A stretch of 35,610 bases of DNA. Source: CAYRVX01 sp964642165. Its GTDB lineage: Bacteria; Planctomycetota; Phycisphaerae; SM23-33. A program made the translations under genes and the position numbers. The stretch lies in assembly GCA_964642165.1 (NCBI GenBank), contig CAZXOC010000039.1:1-35610 (forward strand), written 5' to 3'. Of the stretch, positions 8,653 to 17,234 are shown in pieces. The notes beneath the pieces are model-generated. The model ran no database searches. It was given only the letters and a program-made list of their open reading frames with translations, and was not told the origin of the DNA. Every line of letters begins with the position of its first letter. The stretch's first letter is position 1.

Positions 8653-8679
8653 CGGCGGGGGGCGTCTGGGGCAAGAAAG

Positions 8680-8708
8680 CGGCCGCGAGAGGGCTTCTCC
8701 CGCGGCCG
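8680..8708 (-). terminator. Hairpin terminator between convergent genes
   Basis: Twelve-base arms at 8680-8691 and 8697-8708 pair with one mismatch around the loop GGGCT/GGCTT. Reading the minus strand, the stem is followed by a T-rich CTTTCTTG. It therefore best serves the minus-strand gene ending at 8744. It could also stop readthrough from the zinc-ribbon gene. Confidence 0.6.
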
Positions 8709-8743
8709 ATTCCGCTGCTGTAATGTCCGGCCCGCAGTTCGGA

Positions 8744-10618
8744 TCAGAAGTCATCGGGCCCTTCGGGGGGCGGCGCGGCGCCCGGCCTCATCCCGCTGAT
8801 CGCCGTGAACACGCCGACCACCTCTTTGACCAGCTCGGTCGGCACGTAGACCACGACGTGGACATTCCGGCCGGCGTAGCCGATCCCCATGGCGACCGGC
8901 GTCTTGCAGGCGATCTTGAAGGGGGGCAGCTCCTCGTCGGGCTCCATGGTCTTGACGCCGTCGACGATCAGCTTGTAGATGTTGGCCCCGTTGATGAGGA
9001 TGATGGTTTCGGGCTTGGCGGGCATGTGCTTCAAGGCCGCCAGGTCGCCCGGGGTGGTGCCGATGGTGCCCGTGCCGCGAGCGGCCTTGAGGGCCTCGGC
9101 CATGAACTTCCGCGAGCCGCCGAACGTGACCACGACGGTCTTCTTGTCGGGCGCGGCGACGAGGAAGCGGACCTTGTCCTCGCCGAGGGCCTTCTTCATC
9201 TCGGCGCGGTCCTCCTCCTCCATCTTGTCCAGCTCGGGGTGCTCGACGGAGACCGCGTCGACGCTGACGCCGGCGATGGTCTCGACGGACTTGACGTACC
9301 GGATGGCGAGCTTCTGGGCGTCGGGCTCGTCGGCGGCGAAGTGCCGGATCAGGTTCTGGATGAGCTTGGCCTCCTCGCCCAGCAGGGCCTTGACCTCCGC
9401 TGCGTCCTTGCAGCGGATCACGAAGCTGGCGCCGAAGAGCCCGCTGCCGGACGGGGCGCCGCCGATGACCATCTGCGTGCCCGCGACCTGCCCCAGCATG
9501 CCGCGAACGAGCTTCCGCATGCGGGCCTTCTCCTCGTCCGCCACGCCCTGGAACAGCTCGCCCTTCAGCAGCTCGTTCACCATGTCCATGGTGAGCTTGA
9601 TGGTATGCTCGTCGGTCTCGCCGGTGGAGCCGACCGCCAGGCCGTACGGCAGGTCCGGCAGGGCGTTCAGCCCGACCTTGCCGGTCGGCTTGGCGGCGGC
9701 GATCGCCTGAGTGTACGTGCTGTCGGGCTTGAAGCTCGCCAGCTCCTCCAGGATGATGCCCGTCTTGCCCACCCGGATGCCGACGGTGACGGCGTCCATT
9801 TGCTGGAGCACGTCGCGGTAGAAGCCGAAGTACGTCTTCATCAGCGGGGCCATCGGCCCGGCCTGCATGGTCATCTGCTGCTCGAGTTGCTGCATGAGCT
9901 GGGCGAGCATCGGCCCGGCCACCTTCATGTTGATGCAGTAGGCCAGGTCCATCTTGCCCAGCAGCTTGACCTGCTCGGGGGGCAGCTCGGAGACGGCCTT
10001 CTTCTTCGTGCCCGCGACGGCGTCCAGCGCCTTGTCGTGGGGGCTCAGGGCGACGTAGCCGCCTACCTTCGTCGCGTAGGTAGGCCCCATCCGCAGGTTG
10101 ATCAGCGTGTACTTGCCCGCCTGCTCCATCGGGTAGGCGCCGAAGACCTCCTTCACGCCCGTGCCGGGCACGAGGATGACGAAGGGGATCTTCGGAGGCG
10201 CCGCGGGGGCCTCGTCCTCGCCCCCCTCCGCCGGCGGAGCGGCGCCCATGAGCTGCAGCAGGTCGATGTCGAAGTCCTTCGGGTTCAGCATGACCACCGC
10301 CGCGCCGCCCTTGGGGTTGAAGCCCTGGCCCAACTGGGCCCCGCCGCGCACCAGGTCCAGCACCGGCATCTTCTTCTCGGGATTGTCCGGATCGGGGCTC
10401 GGCAGCATCTGGCTGACGCCCAGGTCCGCGAGGAGCTTGTCGACCTTCCCGGCCACCCCCTCGGCGCTGGAGACCACCGCGAAGCCAAGCGCCCCGGCCG
10501 GGATGTGGTCCAGGACCGATTCGGGCTTGGCCATGGCCTTCGCGCCGCCCTGGGCGCAGACGCCCGAGGCCACGAGCAGGATACAGACCGCCACGAGCGA
10601 GGTTCGAGAGGAAGCCAT
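8744..10618 (-). CDS. Exported protein of unknown function
   Basis: The 624-residue product starts with a clear signal peptide (about 1-23, hydrophobic SLVAVCILLVASGVCA, cleavage before QGG). The rest is soluble, with no membrane segment and no motif I recognise. Early text such as IPAGALGFAVVSSAEGVAGKV resembles long planctomycete exported proteins made of beta-rich repeats. There are runs rich in Met/Gln/Leu (about 250-275) and a Pro/Gly-rich C-terminus. The ATG at 10618 is chosen over 10660 because AAGGAGA lies just upstream and a signal peptide follows directly. It has a divergent promoter with an unusual palindromic spacer and ends before a hairpin terminator, so it is probably a single-gene transcript. 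Confidence 0.75.
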   Translation of the reverse strand: MASSRTSLVAVCILLVASGVCAQGGAKAMAKPESVLDHIPAGALGFAVVSSAEGVAGKVDKLLADLGVSQMLPSPDPDNPEKKMPVLDLVRGGAQLGQGFNPKGGAAVVMLNPKDFDIDLLQLMGAAPPAEGGEDEAPAAPPKIPFVILVPGTGVKEVFGAYPMEQAGKYTLINLRMGPTYATKVGGYVALSPHDKALDAVAGTKKKAVSELPPEQVKLLGKMDLAYCINMKVAGPMLAQLMQQLEQQMTMQAGPMAPLMKTYFGFYRDVLQQMDAVTVGIRVGKTGIILEELASFKPDSTYTQAIAAAKPTGKVGLNALPDLPYGLAVGSTGETDEHTIKLTMDMVNELLKGELFQGVADEEKARMRKLVRGMLGQVAGTQMVIGGAPSGSGLFGASFVIRCKDAAEVKALLGEEAKLIQNLIRHFAADEPDAQKLAIRYVKSVETIAGVSVDAVSVEHPELDKMEEEDRAEMKKALGEDKVRFLVAAPDKKTVVVTFGGSRKFMAEALKAARGTGTIGTTPGDLAALKHMPAKPETIILINGANIYKLIVDGVKTMEPDEELPPFKIACKTPVAMGIGYAGRNVHVVVYVPTELVKEVVGVFTAISGMRPGAAPPPEGPDDF

Positions 10619-10665
10619 GATCGTCTCCTTGTCTGGGGATACCCTCGAGTTCCGAGTCATGCTAG

Positions 10666-10694
10666 ATGGTACGCCCCCGGCGGGGGCGGTTCAA
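10666..10694 (-). promoter_or_regulatory. Promoter with palindromic spacer for the exported protein
   Basis: On the minus strand TTGAAC (10694-10689) and TACCAT (10671-10666) are 17 bp apart. The whole 17-bp spacer is the inverted repeat CGCCCCC-gcc-GGGGGCG (10688-10672). The start site near 10659 gives a leader of about 40 bases carrying the AAGGAGA ribosome site. The position of the palindrome is what would be expected for a repressor or MerR-type regulator site, but no regulator gene is adjacent. Confidence 0.6.
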
Positions 10695-10800
10695 CGCCGT
10701 TTTTACCATAGACGCTCTCGCGGGCGGTTTATTCTGGTTTTTTTCGGGGAGGGGCGCGGCTCGGCACCCGGTCCGCCCCCGCGACCGCCGTCCGAGGCGA

Positions 10801-10829
10801 TTGAATTCAGCCCGCCAGGGCGGTACGAT
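10801..10829 (+). promoter_or_regulatory. Promoter of hpt
   Basis: TTGAAT (10801-10806), 17 bp, TACGAT (10824-10829). The ATG at 10828 overlaps the -10 box and so cannot be the translation start. This favours the in-frame ATG at 10879. Confidence 0.6.
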
Positions 10830-10878
10830 GCAGCCTGTCGCCGGCCCGCCCGAGGCGGCGGCCGCCCGAGAATCGCGC

Positions 10879-11460
10879 ATGACGGAGCCGTCCCTCATCC
10901 CGCAGCAGGTCGACCGCGGCGAGATTGCCGGCGTCCTCATCTCGCGCGAGCGGATCCAGGCCCGCCTGGTCTCCCTGGCGGAGGAGATCGCCCGGTGGTA
11001 CGCCGGCGGCGAGGTGACCTTCCTGGCGGCGCTGACCGGCTCGCTCGTCTTCGTTTCGGACCTGCTGCGGCGGCTGCCGCTGCGCGTGCGCCTGGAGATG
11101 GTTCGGGTCCGGTCCTACCCCGGGCGCACCACACGAAGTCGCGGGGCGAGGGTCCTGGCGCCGGAGGGACTGGACCTCGCCGGGCGCGACGTGCTGATCG
11201 TCGACGACATCCTCGACAGCGGGCGGACGCTGGCGGCGCTGCGGGCCCTGGCCGTCGAGTCGGCGGCCGCCCGCGTCCGGACCTGCGTGCTCCTGTGCAA
11301 GCGCCGCGACGACCTGCCCGGGCGACCCGACGCCGACCTCGTCGGCTTCGACATCGACGACCGCTTCGTCGTGGGCTACGGCCTGGACTACGACAACCTG
11401 TACCGCAACCTGCCCGACATCTGCCTGCTGGGGCCCTCGCGCCGGGAGGAGCAGGCATGA
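10879..11460 (+). CDS. hpt: Hypoxanthine phosphoribosyltransferase
   Basis: The 193-residue product is a type I phosphoribosyltransferase of the hypoxanthine/guanine salvage family. It joins purine bases to PRPP to give IMP or GMP in the cytoplasm. The PRPP-binding loop reads VLIVDDILDSGRTL (about 105-118). An early LTGSLVFVSDLLRRL segment corresponds to the flexible first loop region, and FVVGYGLDYDNLYRNLPDI (about 160-178) is the typical HPRT purine-binding end. Earlier in-frame starts at 10666 and 10828 are rejected because the first has junk composition and the second lies in the promoter. The stop codon overlaps the start of the next gene (ATGA), suggesting translational coupling. Confidence 0.92.
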   Translation: MTEPSLIPQQVDRGEIAGVLISRERIQARLVSLAEEIARWYAGGEVTFLAALTGSLVFVSDLLRRLPLRVRLEMVRVRSYPGRTTRSRGARVLAPEGLDLAGRDVLIVDDILDSGRTLAALRALAVESAAARVRTCVLLCKRRDDLPGRPDADLVGFDIDDRFVVGYGLDYDNLYRNLPDICLLGPSRREEQA

Positions 11461-11996
11461 GCCCGTCGGCCGAGCCCGCCCACCTCGCCGCCGCCGACGC
11501 CGCCCTCGTGCCGGCCGAGTGCCTCCAGGACGGCGAGGTGGTCATCCTGGCCGTCAAGCCCAGCCGGTGGCTTGTCCTGCTGGTGTCCTGGCCGTGGGTC
11601 TTGCTGGCGATCGCCGTCGCCGTCGCGACGGTCCTGGTGTCGGACGGGCTCGGCTCGGCAGGCACCTGGCGTGCGGTCGCGCTGGCTTGCTCGGCGGTGG
11701 CCTGCGCGCGGGTGACGATCGCGTGCTTCCAGTGGCAGGGGCGGCTGTACGTCCTGACCGACCGCCGCGTGTTGCGCTTCCGGGGCGTCTTCCGGGAGGA
11801 CGTCTACGCATGCCCCCTGAAGCACATCCACCGGTTCCACCTGGCGGCGACGCTGCCGGAACGCGCGCTGACGCTGGCCAGCCTGTTCTTCGAGCCCGAC
11901 GACGACGCCCCGCCCGGCGAAGGGCACTGGATCTTCCTGGCCCGCCCCCAGGAGGTCCGCCGGCTGGTCGAGGAGGCCTGGCGCCGCGCACGCTGA
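11457..11996 (+). CDS. Membrane protein with bacterial PH-like domain
   Basis: The 179-residue product has two adjacent transmembrane segments (about 38-62 and 70-90). A compact region beginning GRLYVLTDRRVLRFRGVFREDVYACPLKHI follows. That pattern of a strand, TDRRVL and another strand is the signature of the bacterial pleckstrin-homology (bPH_2/YdbT-like) domain. The C-terminus ends in a helix, as such domains do. It starts with the ATGA overlap at 11457 behind GGGAGGA, within the hpt transcript. Function is unknown; membrane association is predicted from sequence. Confidence 0.78.
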   Translation: MSPSAEPAHLAAADAALVPAECLQDGEVVILAVKPSRWLVLLVSWPWVLLAIAVAVATVLVSDGLGSAGTWRAVALACSAVACARVTIACFQWQGRLYVLTDRRVLRFRGVFREDVYACPLKHIHRFHLAATLPERALTLASLFFEPDDDAPPGEGHWIFLARPQEVRRLVEEAWRRAR

Positions 11997-12102
11997 GCAG
12001 GCCGAGCCGCCGATTGCCCCGGCCGCCGCAGGCCGCCATCCCGTTTAACCGGTAGCGCCCCCGGCGGTCGGGCCGCGACGGGCGCCGGATCGTGTGGTGA
12101 CG

Positions 12103-14547
12103 ATGGCACAAACAGTCTCGCGACCGACGGTCGCCGCGGCGTGGCTTGCGGCGCTGCTGCTCTACCTGAGCGGCGCGGCCGCGGCGGCCGGGCTCGCCAC
12201 CGACAAGCTACCCGCACACGCCCTGGCGCGCTTCGGGTGGCTGCGCCTGCACCACGGCAGTTGGGTCCGGCACGTCGCCTTCAGTCCGGACGGGGCGCTG
12301 CTGGCCTCCTGCGGCGGGCAGTCCAGCGAGGCGGGCGAGATCGCCCTGTGGGACGTGGCGACGGGGCGGCTGGTCCGCTCGCTGTCCGCGCCGGGCCGGC
12401 AGTTGGCCGTCCTGGCGTTCTTCCCCGACGGCAAGACGATCGCCGCGGCGGGGACGGACCGCGCGATGCACTTCTGGGACGTCGCTTCCGGCAAGCTCCA
12501 GCGCCGCACGGGCCTGCCGCGGGCCAACTGGTTGGCCGTCTCGCCGGACGGCAAGCGCCTGGCGACCAGCGACGGTACCAACGTCCACGTCCTCGACGCC
12601 GCCGGCGGCAAGGTGCTCCAGACGATCACCAAGCAGACCCACTGCGCCTTCTCGCCGGACGGCAGGTGGCTGGCCACCACCACCACGCGGGACTCGAAGG
12701 TCAGCCCGCAGCTCTGGGACGTCGCCACGGGCAAGCCCGGCCGGCGGATGGCCAGCAGCAACCAGCGTTTCACGGCCCCGGTCTTCTCGGCGGACGGCGC
12801 GCGGCTCGCCGCCGGCTGCATGTACGGCACCGACCGCGGCTCGGTGGTGGTCTGGGACACGAAGACCGGCCGGGTCGCGCGGAGGCTCGCGGGGCAGGGC
12901 TACTACGTCAGCTACCTGGCCTTCAGCCCCGCCGGCGGGCTGCTGGCCGCGACGTCGCGGGTCGGCAGCGTGCGCGTCTGGGACGTGGCGACGGGCAAGA
13001 CGGCTCGGGAGCTGCCCGTCGTCGGCGGGCGCATCTACGCCGTCGCCTTCAGCCCCGACGGCACGCGGCTCGCCGCCGGCGGGTACACCGGGCAGCTCCG
13101 CCTCTGGGACACCGGCACCTGGCTCGAGCGCTACGGCGAGGCCGGGCACCGCGGCGCGGTGACGCACGTCGCCGCCTCCGACGACGCCACGCGCGTCGTG
13201 ACGGGCGGGCTGGACGGCACGAGCCGGCTGTGGGACGGGCGCAGCGGGAAGCATCTGTGCCGCCTGGCCGTCGGCGCGGCAAGCGCCGTCGCCGTGGCCA
13301 TCTCCCCCGACGGGCGCGTCGCCGCCACCTGCGCCGGCGACGAGAAGGTCCACCTGTGGGACGGGCGGACCGGCCAGCCGCGCCGCACCGTCCGCGCCGG
13401 CGTCGGCGCGGGCGGGCAGGTCGCCTTCCTGCCGCGGGGCAGGGAGCTGGTGGCCTTCGCGCCCAACGGCGCGGTCCGCGCCGTGGACGTGGGCACCGGC
13501 CGCGTGCGCACGGTCCGCCCGGCGGGCAAGTCCGCCTCCGCCAGCGTCGTGGTCTCGGGGGACGTCCGGCTGGCGGCCTCGTTCGAGCGCGGGCTGGCCC
13601 ACGTCTGGCGCCTCCGCAGCGGCCGACGCCTCGGCAGCTTCGCCGTCCCCGCCATCTCCTACTTCTACGCCCTCGCCCTCGGCCCGAGCGGGCGCCTCCT
13701 GGCGTGCGACGCCGGAAGAAGGGTCGCCCTCATCGAGCTGGACTCCGGCCGAGTCGTACGCGACCTCAGCATCACCACCCGCCGCAGCGCGCGGGGGAAG
13801 GTGGCCCTCAGTCCCGACGGGTCGATCCTGGCCGTCGGCGAGGACCGCGGCCTCGTCACCTTCTGGTCCGTCCGCACCGGCCAGAAGCTCGCCGAGAGGA
13901 CCGGCCACCGGGGCTACGTGACGGCACTGGCGTTCCTGCCGGGCGGGCGGCGGATGCTGTCGGCCAGCTCCGACGGGACGGCCGTCCTCTGGAGCCTGGC
14001 GGGCATCGGGCGCGCGGCGGTGGGGGGCTCGACGCTCGCCGCCGAGCAGCTCGACGAGGCTTGGTCCGCCCTGGCGTCGACCGACGCGGCGAAGGGGCAG
14101 GAGGCGATCTGCCGCCTCGCCGGCGCGGGCGACGGGTCGGCGGCCTTCCTGAGCGAGCGGCTCCGGGGGGTGGAGGGCCCGTCGGACGAGGAGATGCAGC
14201 AGCGGATCGCGGACCTGGGGCACGACCGCTTCGCCCTGCGCAAGCGGGCGACGGAGGATCTGGCGCGCCTGGGGCCGCTCGCCGAGCCCGCGCTGCGGCA
14301 GGCGATCGAGGACTCCGACAACGAGGAGGTCCGCGCGCGGGCGCAACTGCTCCTGGGCGCCCTGGACGACCCGCACCAGCGCAGCGGCGAGACCGTACGC
14401 CAACTGCGCGCGGTCTACGTGCTCGAACGGGTCGGCTCGGACCGCGCGAAGAAGGTGCTGACCCGCCTGGCGGCCGGGTCGCCCCGCGCGACCCTCACCC
14501 GCCGCGCCGTCGAAGCGCTGGACCGCCTCGGCGCGCGCAATCGTTAG
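12103..14547 (+). CDS. Exported WD40-repeat protein with C-terminal HEAT-like module
   Basis: The 814-residue product begins with a signal-like hydrophobic segment (about 10-30). It then carries roughly a dozen WD40 repeats (about 45-640), seen as recurring FSPDGxxLA followed some 30 residues later by LWDxxTG. These would form one or two beta-propellers. The last 165 residues are a helical HEAT-like module, including ADLGHDRFALRKRATEDLARL and a later VLERVGSDRAKKVL stretch. A closely similar module occurs in the exported HEAT protein at 22582-24717. The ATG at 12103 is chosen over GTG at 12094 by composition; no good ribosome site is seen. It lies 106 bases after the PH-domain gene with no clear promoter. 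Such WD40/HEAT proteins are abundant in Planctomycetota and are presumed scaffolds. Confidence 0.85.
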   Translation: MAQTVSRPTVAAAWLAALLLYLSGAAAAAGLATDKLPAHALARFGWLRLHHGSWVRHVAFSPDGALLASCGGQSSEAGEIALWDVATGRLVRSLSAPGRQLAVLAFFPDGKTIAAAGTDRAMHFWDVASGKLQRRTGLPRANWLAVSPDGKRLATSDGTNVHVLDAAGGKVLQTITKQTHCAFSPDGRWLATTTTRDSKVSPQLWDVATGKPGRRMASSNQRFTAPVFSADGARLAAGCMYGTDRGSVVVWDTKTGRVARRLAGQGYYVSYLAFSPAGGLLAATSRVGSVRVWDVATGKTARELPVVGGRIYAVAFSPDGTRLAAGGYTGQLRLWDTGTWLERYGEAGHRGAVTHVAASDDATRVVTGGLDGTSRLWDGRSGKHLCRLAVGAASAVAVAISPDGRVAATCAGDEKVHLWDGRTGQPRRTVRAGVGAGGQVAFLPRGRELVAFAPNGAVRAVDVGTGRVRTVRPAGKSASASVVVSGDVRLAASFERGLAHVWRLRSGRRLGSFAVPAISYFYALALGPSGRLLACDAGRRVALIELDSGRVVRDLSITTRRSARGKVALSPDGSILAVGEDRGLVTFWSVRTGQKLAERTGHRGYVTALAFLPGGRRMLSASSDGTAVLWSLAGIGRAAVGGSTLAAEQLDEAWSALASTDAAKGQEAICRLAGAGDGSAAFLSERLRGVEGPSDEEMQQRIADLGHDRFALRKRATEDLARLGPLAEPALRQAIEDSDNEEVRARAQLLLGALDDPHQRSGETVRQLRAVYVLERVGSDRAKKVLTRLAAGSPRATLTRRAVEALDRLGARNR

Positions 14548-14577
14548 CCTTCGCCCCGGCGGCCGCCTGCCGGCGAT

Positions 14578-15036
14578 CTACAGGTGCACCGCCAGGTCCG
14601 CCACCTGCGGATGCGTCAGCGACTCGTAGTCGGCGTACGGCATCCGGACCGCCTGGCGGTGCGTGCCCGCCTGGAAGACGATCTCCTCGTCCGCGGCGAG
14701 GTGCTCGTCCACCAGCGTCGGCAGGTTCCACAGGTGGCCCATCGGCGGCTCGGCGCCCACCTCCACGTCCGGGAAGAGCTTGGCCATCTCGCTCTCGTCG
14801 GCTAGACGCACCGACTTGCTCTTCAACGCCTTGGCCACCTTCTTCATGTCCAGCTTGTAGCTGGCCGGCAGGGCGCAGATGGCGTACTGCCCGTTGGCCT
14901 CGACGACGACGGCCTTCGCCATCACGTTGCCGCTGACATGCTCCTCGGCCGCCACCTCCTGGGCCGTGTAGGCCGCAGGATGCTCGCACAGCTCGAACCG
15001 AACGCCCTGCTCCCTGAGATACTCGCCGATGTCCAT
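14578..15036 (-). CDS. YbaK/EbsC-family aminoacyl-tRNA deacylase
   Basis: The 152-residue product is a stand-alone YbaK/ProX-type editing domain, the family that hydrolyses mischarged aminoacyl-tRNA such as Cys- or Ala-tRNA(Pro). Visible hallmarks are TAQEVAAEEHVSG, then the NVMAKAVVV strand with the conserved lysine K41, SYKLDMKKVAKAL, the GAEPPMGHL loop that corresponds to the family's GG-x-PPFG, and AGTHRQAVRM near the end. Which tRNA is edited cannot be told from sequence. The ATG at 15036 has a strong ribosome site (AAGGAGAAAGG) and a promoter at 15126-15155, divergent from amrA. Confidence 0.88.
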   Translation of the reverse strand: MDIGEYLREQGVRFELCEHPAAYTAQEVAAEEHVSGNVMAKAVVVEANGQYAICALPASYKLDMKKVAKALKSKSVRLADESEMAKLFPDVEVGAEPPMGHLWNLPTLVDEHLAADEEIVFQAGTHRQAVRMPYADYESLTHPQVADLAVHL

Positions 15037-15125
15037 GGTACCGGCCCCTTTCTCCTTGGAGAGACATTCAGACGCTACTGGCGGCAGGTCGCGCCGACGC
15101 CGGCCCGGCCGCTCCTTCCGCGTCT

Positions 15126-15155
15126 ATTCTACGCCACCCGCCGCCGGAGCGACAA
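15126..15155 (-). promoter_or_regulatory. Promoter of the YbaK-type gene
   Basis: Minus-strand TTGTCG (15155-15150), 18 bp, TAGAAT (15131-15126). The start site near 15119 gives a leader of about 80 bases with a strong Shine-Dalgarno sequence. Confidence 0.5.
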
Positions 15156-15198
15156 CTCCCCTGGCGCAGTGGACGTCGACGGGAGACGGCAGGCGAAC

Positions 15199-15227
15199 TG
15201 GCGGGCGGGCCTCCGGGCGGGTAGAAT
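15199..15227 (+). promoter_or_regulatory. Promoter of amrA
   Basis: TGGCGG (15199-15204), 17 bp, TAGAAT (15222-15227). The AGGAGA ribosome site (15242-15247) and ATG at 15255 follow at ordinary distances. The -35 box is weak. Confidence 0.5.
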
Positions 15228-15254
15228 GCCCGCCGGCAGCTCAGGAGAAACGCG

Positions 15255-15803
15255 ATGACCATCCCGGCGGAAGATCGCAGCAGACTGGTGGCCCTGGCGC
15301 GGGCGGCCGTCGAGGCACAGGTCTCGGGGCGGGCGCGTCCCGAGCCGGGGGCCCTCGACGGCGTGCTGGGCGAGGTGCGGGGCTGCTTTGTCACCCTCAC
15401 CAACCAGGAGCAGTTGCGGGGATGCATCGGGACGTTCAACCCCACCGAGCCGCTGGGCACGGTCGTGGTGGAGATGGGCGCCGCCGCCGCACGCGACCCG
15501 CGGTTCGTCACCCGTCCCATCACGCCCGAGGAAGTGCCCCAGCTCGACGTGCAGGTCTCCGTCCTGTCCCCGCTCGAAGAGACCAAGGAGCCCGAGAAAC
15601 TCCAGGTCGGCACGCACGGCATCTACGTCACCAACGGCTACCAGAGCGGCTGCTTCCTGCCCGAGGTCGCCACCGACCAGGGATGGAACGCCCAGCAGTT
15701 CCTCAGCTACTGCTGCGCCCACAAGGCCGGGCTGCCCCCCGACGCCTGGCGCATGCTCGACACCAAGGTCCTCCTCTTCACGTCCGAGAAGTTCAGCGAA
15801 TAG
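15255..15803 (+). CDS. amrA: AMMECR1-domain protein (AmmeMemoRadiSam system protein A)
   Basis: The 182-residue product is a complete AMMECR1 domain, recognised by GEVRGCFVTLTNQEQLRGCIGTF (near residues 40-60), the RDPRF turn, and LDVQVSVLSPLE followed by GIYVTNGYQSGCFLPEVATDQGW. In bacteria and archaea this protein is the A component of the AmmeMemoRadiSam set with a Memo-like dioxygenase and a radical SAM protein. Neither partner is in this window. The radical SAM gene at 5741-7534 belongs to a different family. It has its own promoter and ribosome site. The biochemical role of the domain is not settled. Confidence 0.92.
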   Translation: MTIPAEDRSRLVALARAAVEAQVSGRARPEPGALDGVLGEVRGCFVTLTNQEQLRGCIGTFNPTEPLGTVVVEMGAAAARDPRFVTRPITPEEVPQLDVQVSVLSPLEETKEPEKLQVGTHGIYVTNGYQSGCFLPEVATDQGWNAQQFLSYCCAHKAGLPPDAWRMLDTKVLLFTSEKFSE

Positions 15804-15813
15804 CCCGGCGGGC

Positions 15814-16293
15814 CTACTTCTTCCCCATCGCACGCTGCCGGCGGAAGAACTCCGTCAGCAGCCGGCCGCACTCCCCGGCCCGAACGCCGCCGATCACCTC
15901 CACCTGGTGGTTCAGGCGCTCGTCCGTGCAGAGGCGGAACAGCGTCTCGACGGCCCCGGCCTTCGGGTCGGGCGCACCGTACAGGAGCCTGTCCAGCCGC
16001 GCGAGCACGATCGCGCCGGCACACATGCAGCACGGCTCGAGCGTCACGACGAGCGTGCAGCCGGTCAGGCGCCAGTCGCCGATCGCCTCGGCCGCGGCGC
16101 GGATCGCGAGCATCTCGGCGTGCGCCGTCGGGTCGCGGTCGACGACCCGCCGGTTGTGGGCGGCGGCGACGATCTCCCCCTCGCGCACGATGACGGCGCC
16201 GACGGGCACGTCGCCGAGCGCCTCGGCCCTCGCCGCCTGGGCCAGGGCCGCGCCCATCCAGGCGTCGTACGCCTCGACGCGCGGGTCGCTCAC
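15814..16293 (-). CDS. tadA: tRNA-specific adenosine deaminase
   Basis: The 159-residue product is a TadA-family deaminase that converts A34 of tRNA(Arg) (and related tRNAs) to inosine at the wobble position. The zinc and catalytic signature is complete: HAE at 58-60, with E60 the proton shuttle, and PCCMC at 87-91 supplying C88 and C91. The family's VPVGAVIV strand is at 29-36, and the C-terminal VIGGVRAGECGRLLTEFF fits TadA rather than cytidine deaminases. It starts with GTG at 16293 overlapping the miaA stop codon (GTGA), with GGGAGG upstream. The longer frame beginning at 16689 is a shadow of miaA. Translational coupling with miaA puts two tRNA anticodon-loop modification enzymes in one operon. 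Confidence 0.93.
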   Translation of the reverse strand: MSDPRVEAYDAWMGAALAQAARAEALGDVPVGAVIVREGEIVAAAHNRRVVDRDPTAHAEMLAIRAAAEAIGDWRLTGCTLVVTLEPCCMCAGAIVLARLDRLLYGAPDPKAGAVETLFRLCTDERLNHQVEVIGGVRAGECGRLLTEFFRRQRAMGKK

Positions 16294-17228
16294 GGTTCGG
16301 CCCTCCCGAAGGCCACCTCGCGCAGGATCCGCTTGGCGGTCTGCGACGGCGTCTCGTCGCTCGACAGGTCGAACCACGTCACGTCCGCGAAGCGCCGGTG
16401 CCAGGTGCGCTGCTTCTTTGCCAGCCGGCGGGTGTGGATCTTGATCCGCTCCCGGGCCTCTTCGAGCGTGCAGTGCCCCCGGAGATGGTCGATCATCTCG
16501 GCGTACCCGACGGCCTGGACTGCCTGGGGACCCAGGCCTCCCGGCTCGGCCAGCAGGCCGGCCACCTCGTCGCGCAGGCCCGTCTCGACCATGCGCTTCG
16601 CCCGGGCGTTGATCCGGCGGTTCGTGTCCTCGCGGCTGCGCCGCAGGCCGAGGAAAACCCCGTCGCAGCGCCGCGGCCCCTGGTCCCACTGGCGCTGGAG
16701 CTCGCTGATGGGCCGGCCCGTGGCCTGGTAGACCTCCAGGGCGCGGACGATCCGGCGCTCGTCGTTGGGATGGATGCGCCCGGCCGCCTCGGCGTCCACC
16801 CGCGCCAGCTCGGCGTGCAGGGCGGCGAGCCCCTCTTCGCGCGCCCGCCGCCGCAGCGCCGCGCGCCCCGCCTCGTCCGCGGACGGGCCGTCGAACAACC
16901 CTTCCGACAGCGCCTTGAGGTACAGGCTCGTCCCGCCGACCGCCAGGGCGACGTCGCCGGCGGCCCCGATCGCCTCGATCGCCTCATCCGCCCGCTCGAG
17001 GTACTGGGCCACCGAGAAGCTCTCCGACGGCTCGACCACGTCGAGGCAGTGATGGGGGATCTCCGCGCGGGCCTCCGGCGGCGGCTTCGCCGTGCCGATG
17101 TCCATCCGCCGGTAGACCTTCATCGAGTCGACGCTGACGATCTGCCCGCCGACGCGCCGGGCGATCTCGCGCCCCACCGCGCCCTTGCCGCACGCCGTGC
17201 AGCCCAGGATGAAGTAGACCTTCGCCAC
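16290..17228 (-). CDS. miaA: tRNA dimethylallyltransferase
   Basis: The 312-residue product is MiaA, which adds a dimethylallyl group to A37 of tRNAs reading UNN codons. Family motifs present are DSMKVYRRMDIGTAKP, VEPSESFSVAQY, GGTSLYLKAL and the RRIVRALEVYQATGRPIS helix. The C-terminal DEV-type helix and KKQRTWHRRF also fit. The P-loop is unusual: GCTACGKG (9-16) in place of GPTASGKS/T, so the usual Ser/Thr after the lysine is glycine. The GTG at 17228 is chosen because it follows a TTGACG-17-CACAAT promoter by six bases, predicting a leaderless mRNA. The 53-residue upstream extension is rejected. tadA overlaps its stop. Confidence 0.93.
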   Translation of the reverse strand: MAKVYFILGCTACGKGAVGREIARRVGGQIVSVDSMKVYRRMDIGTAKPPPEARAEIPHHCLDVVEPSESFSVAQYLERADEAIEAIGAAGDVALAVGGTSLYLKALSEGLFDGPSADEAGRAALRRRAREEGLAALHAELARVDAEAAGRIHPNDERRIVRALEVYQATGRPISELQRQWDQGPRRCDGVFLGLRRSREDTNRRINARAKRMVETGLRDEVAGLLAEPGGLGPQAVQAVGYAEMIDHLRGHCTLEEARERIKIHTRRLAKKQRTWHRRFADVTWFDLSSDETPSQTAKRILREVAFGRAEP

Positions 17229-17234
17229 GCGGCG

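Noticed and set aside
10828..10830. Alternative ATG for hpt
   Set aside because: It overlaps the -10 box of a TTGAAT-17-TACGAT promoter, so it would not be transcribed.
14548..14577. Possible hairpin terminator between the WD40 and YbaK-type genes
   Set aside because: The best stem is five base pairs with no T-run; too weak to report.
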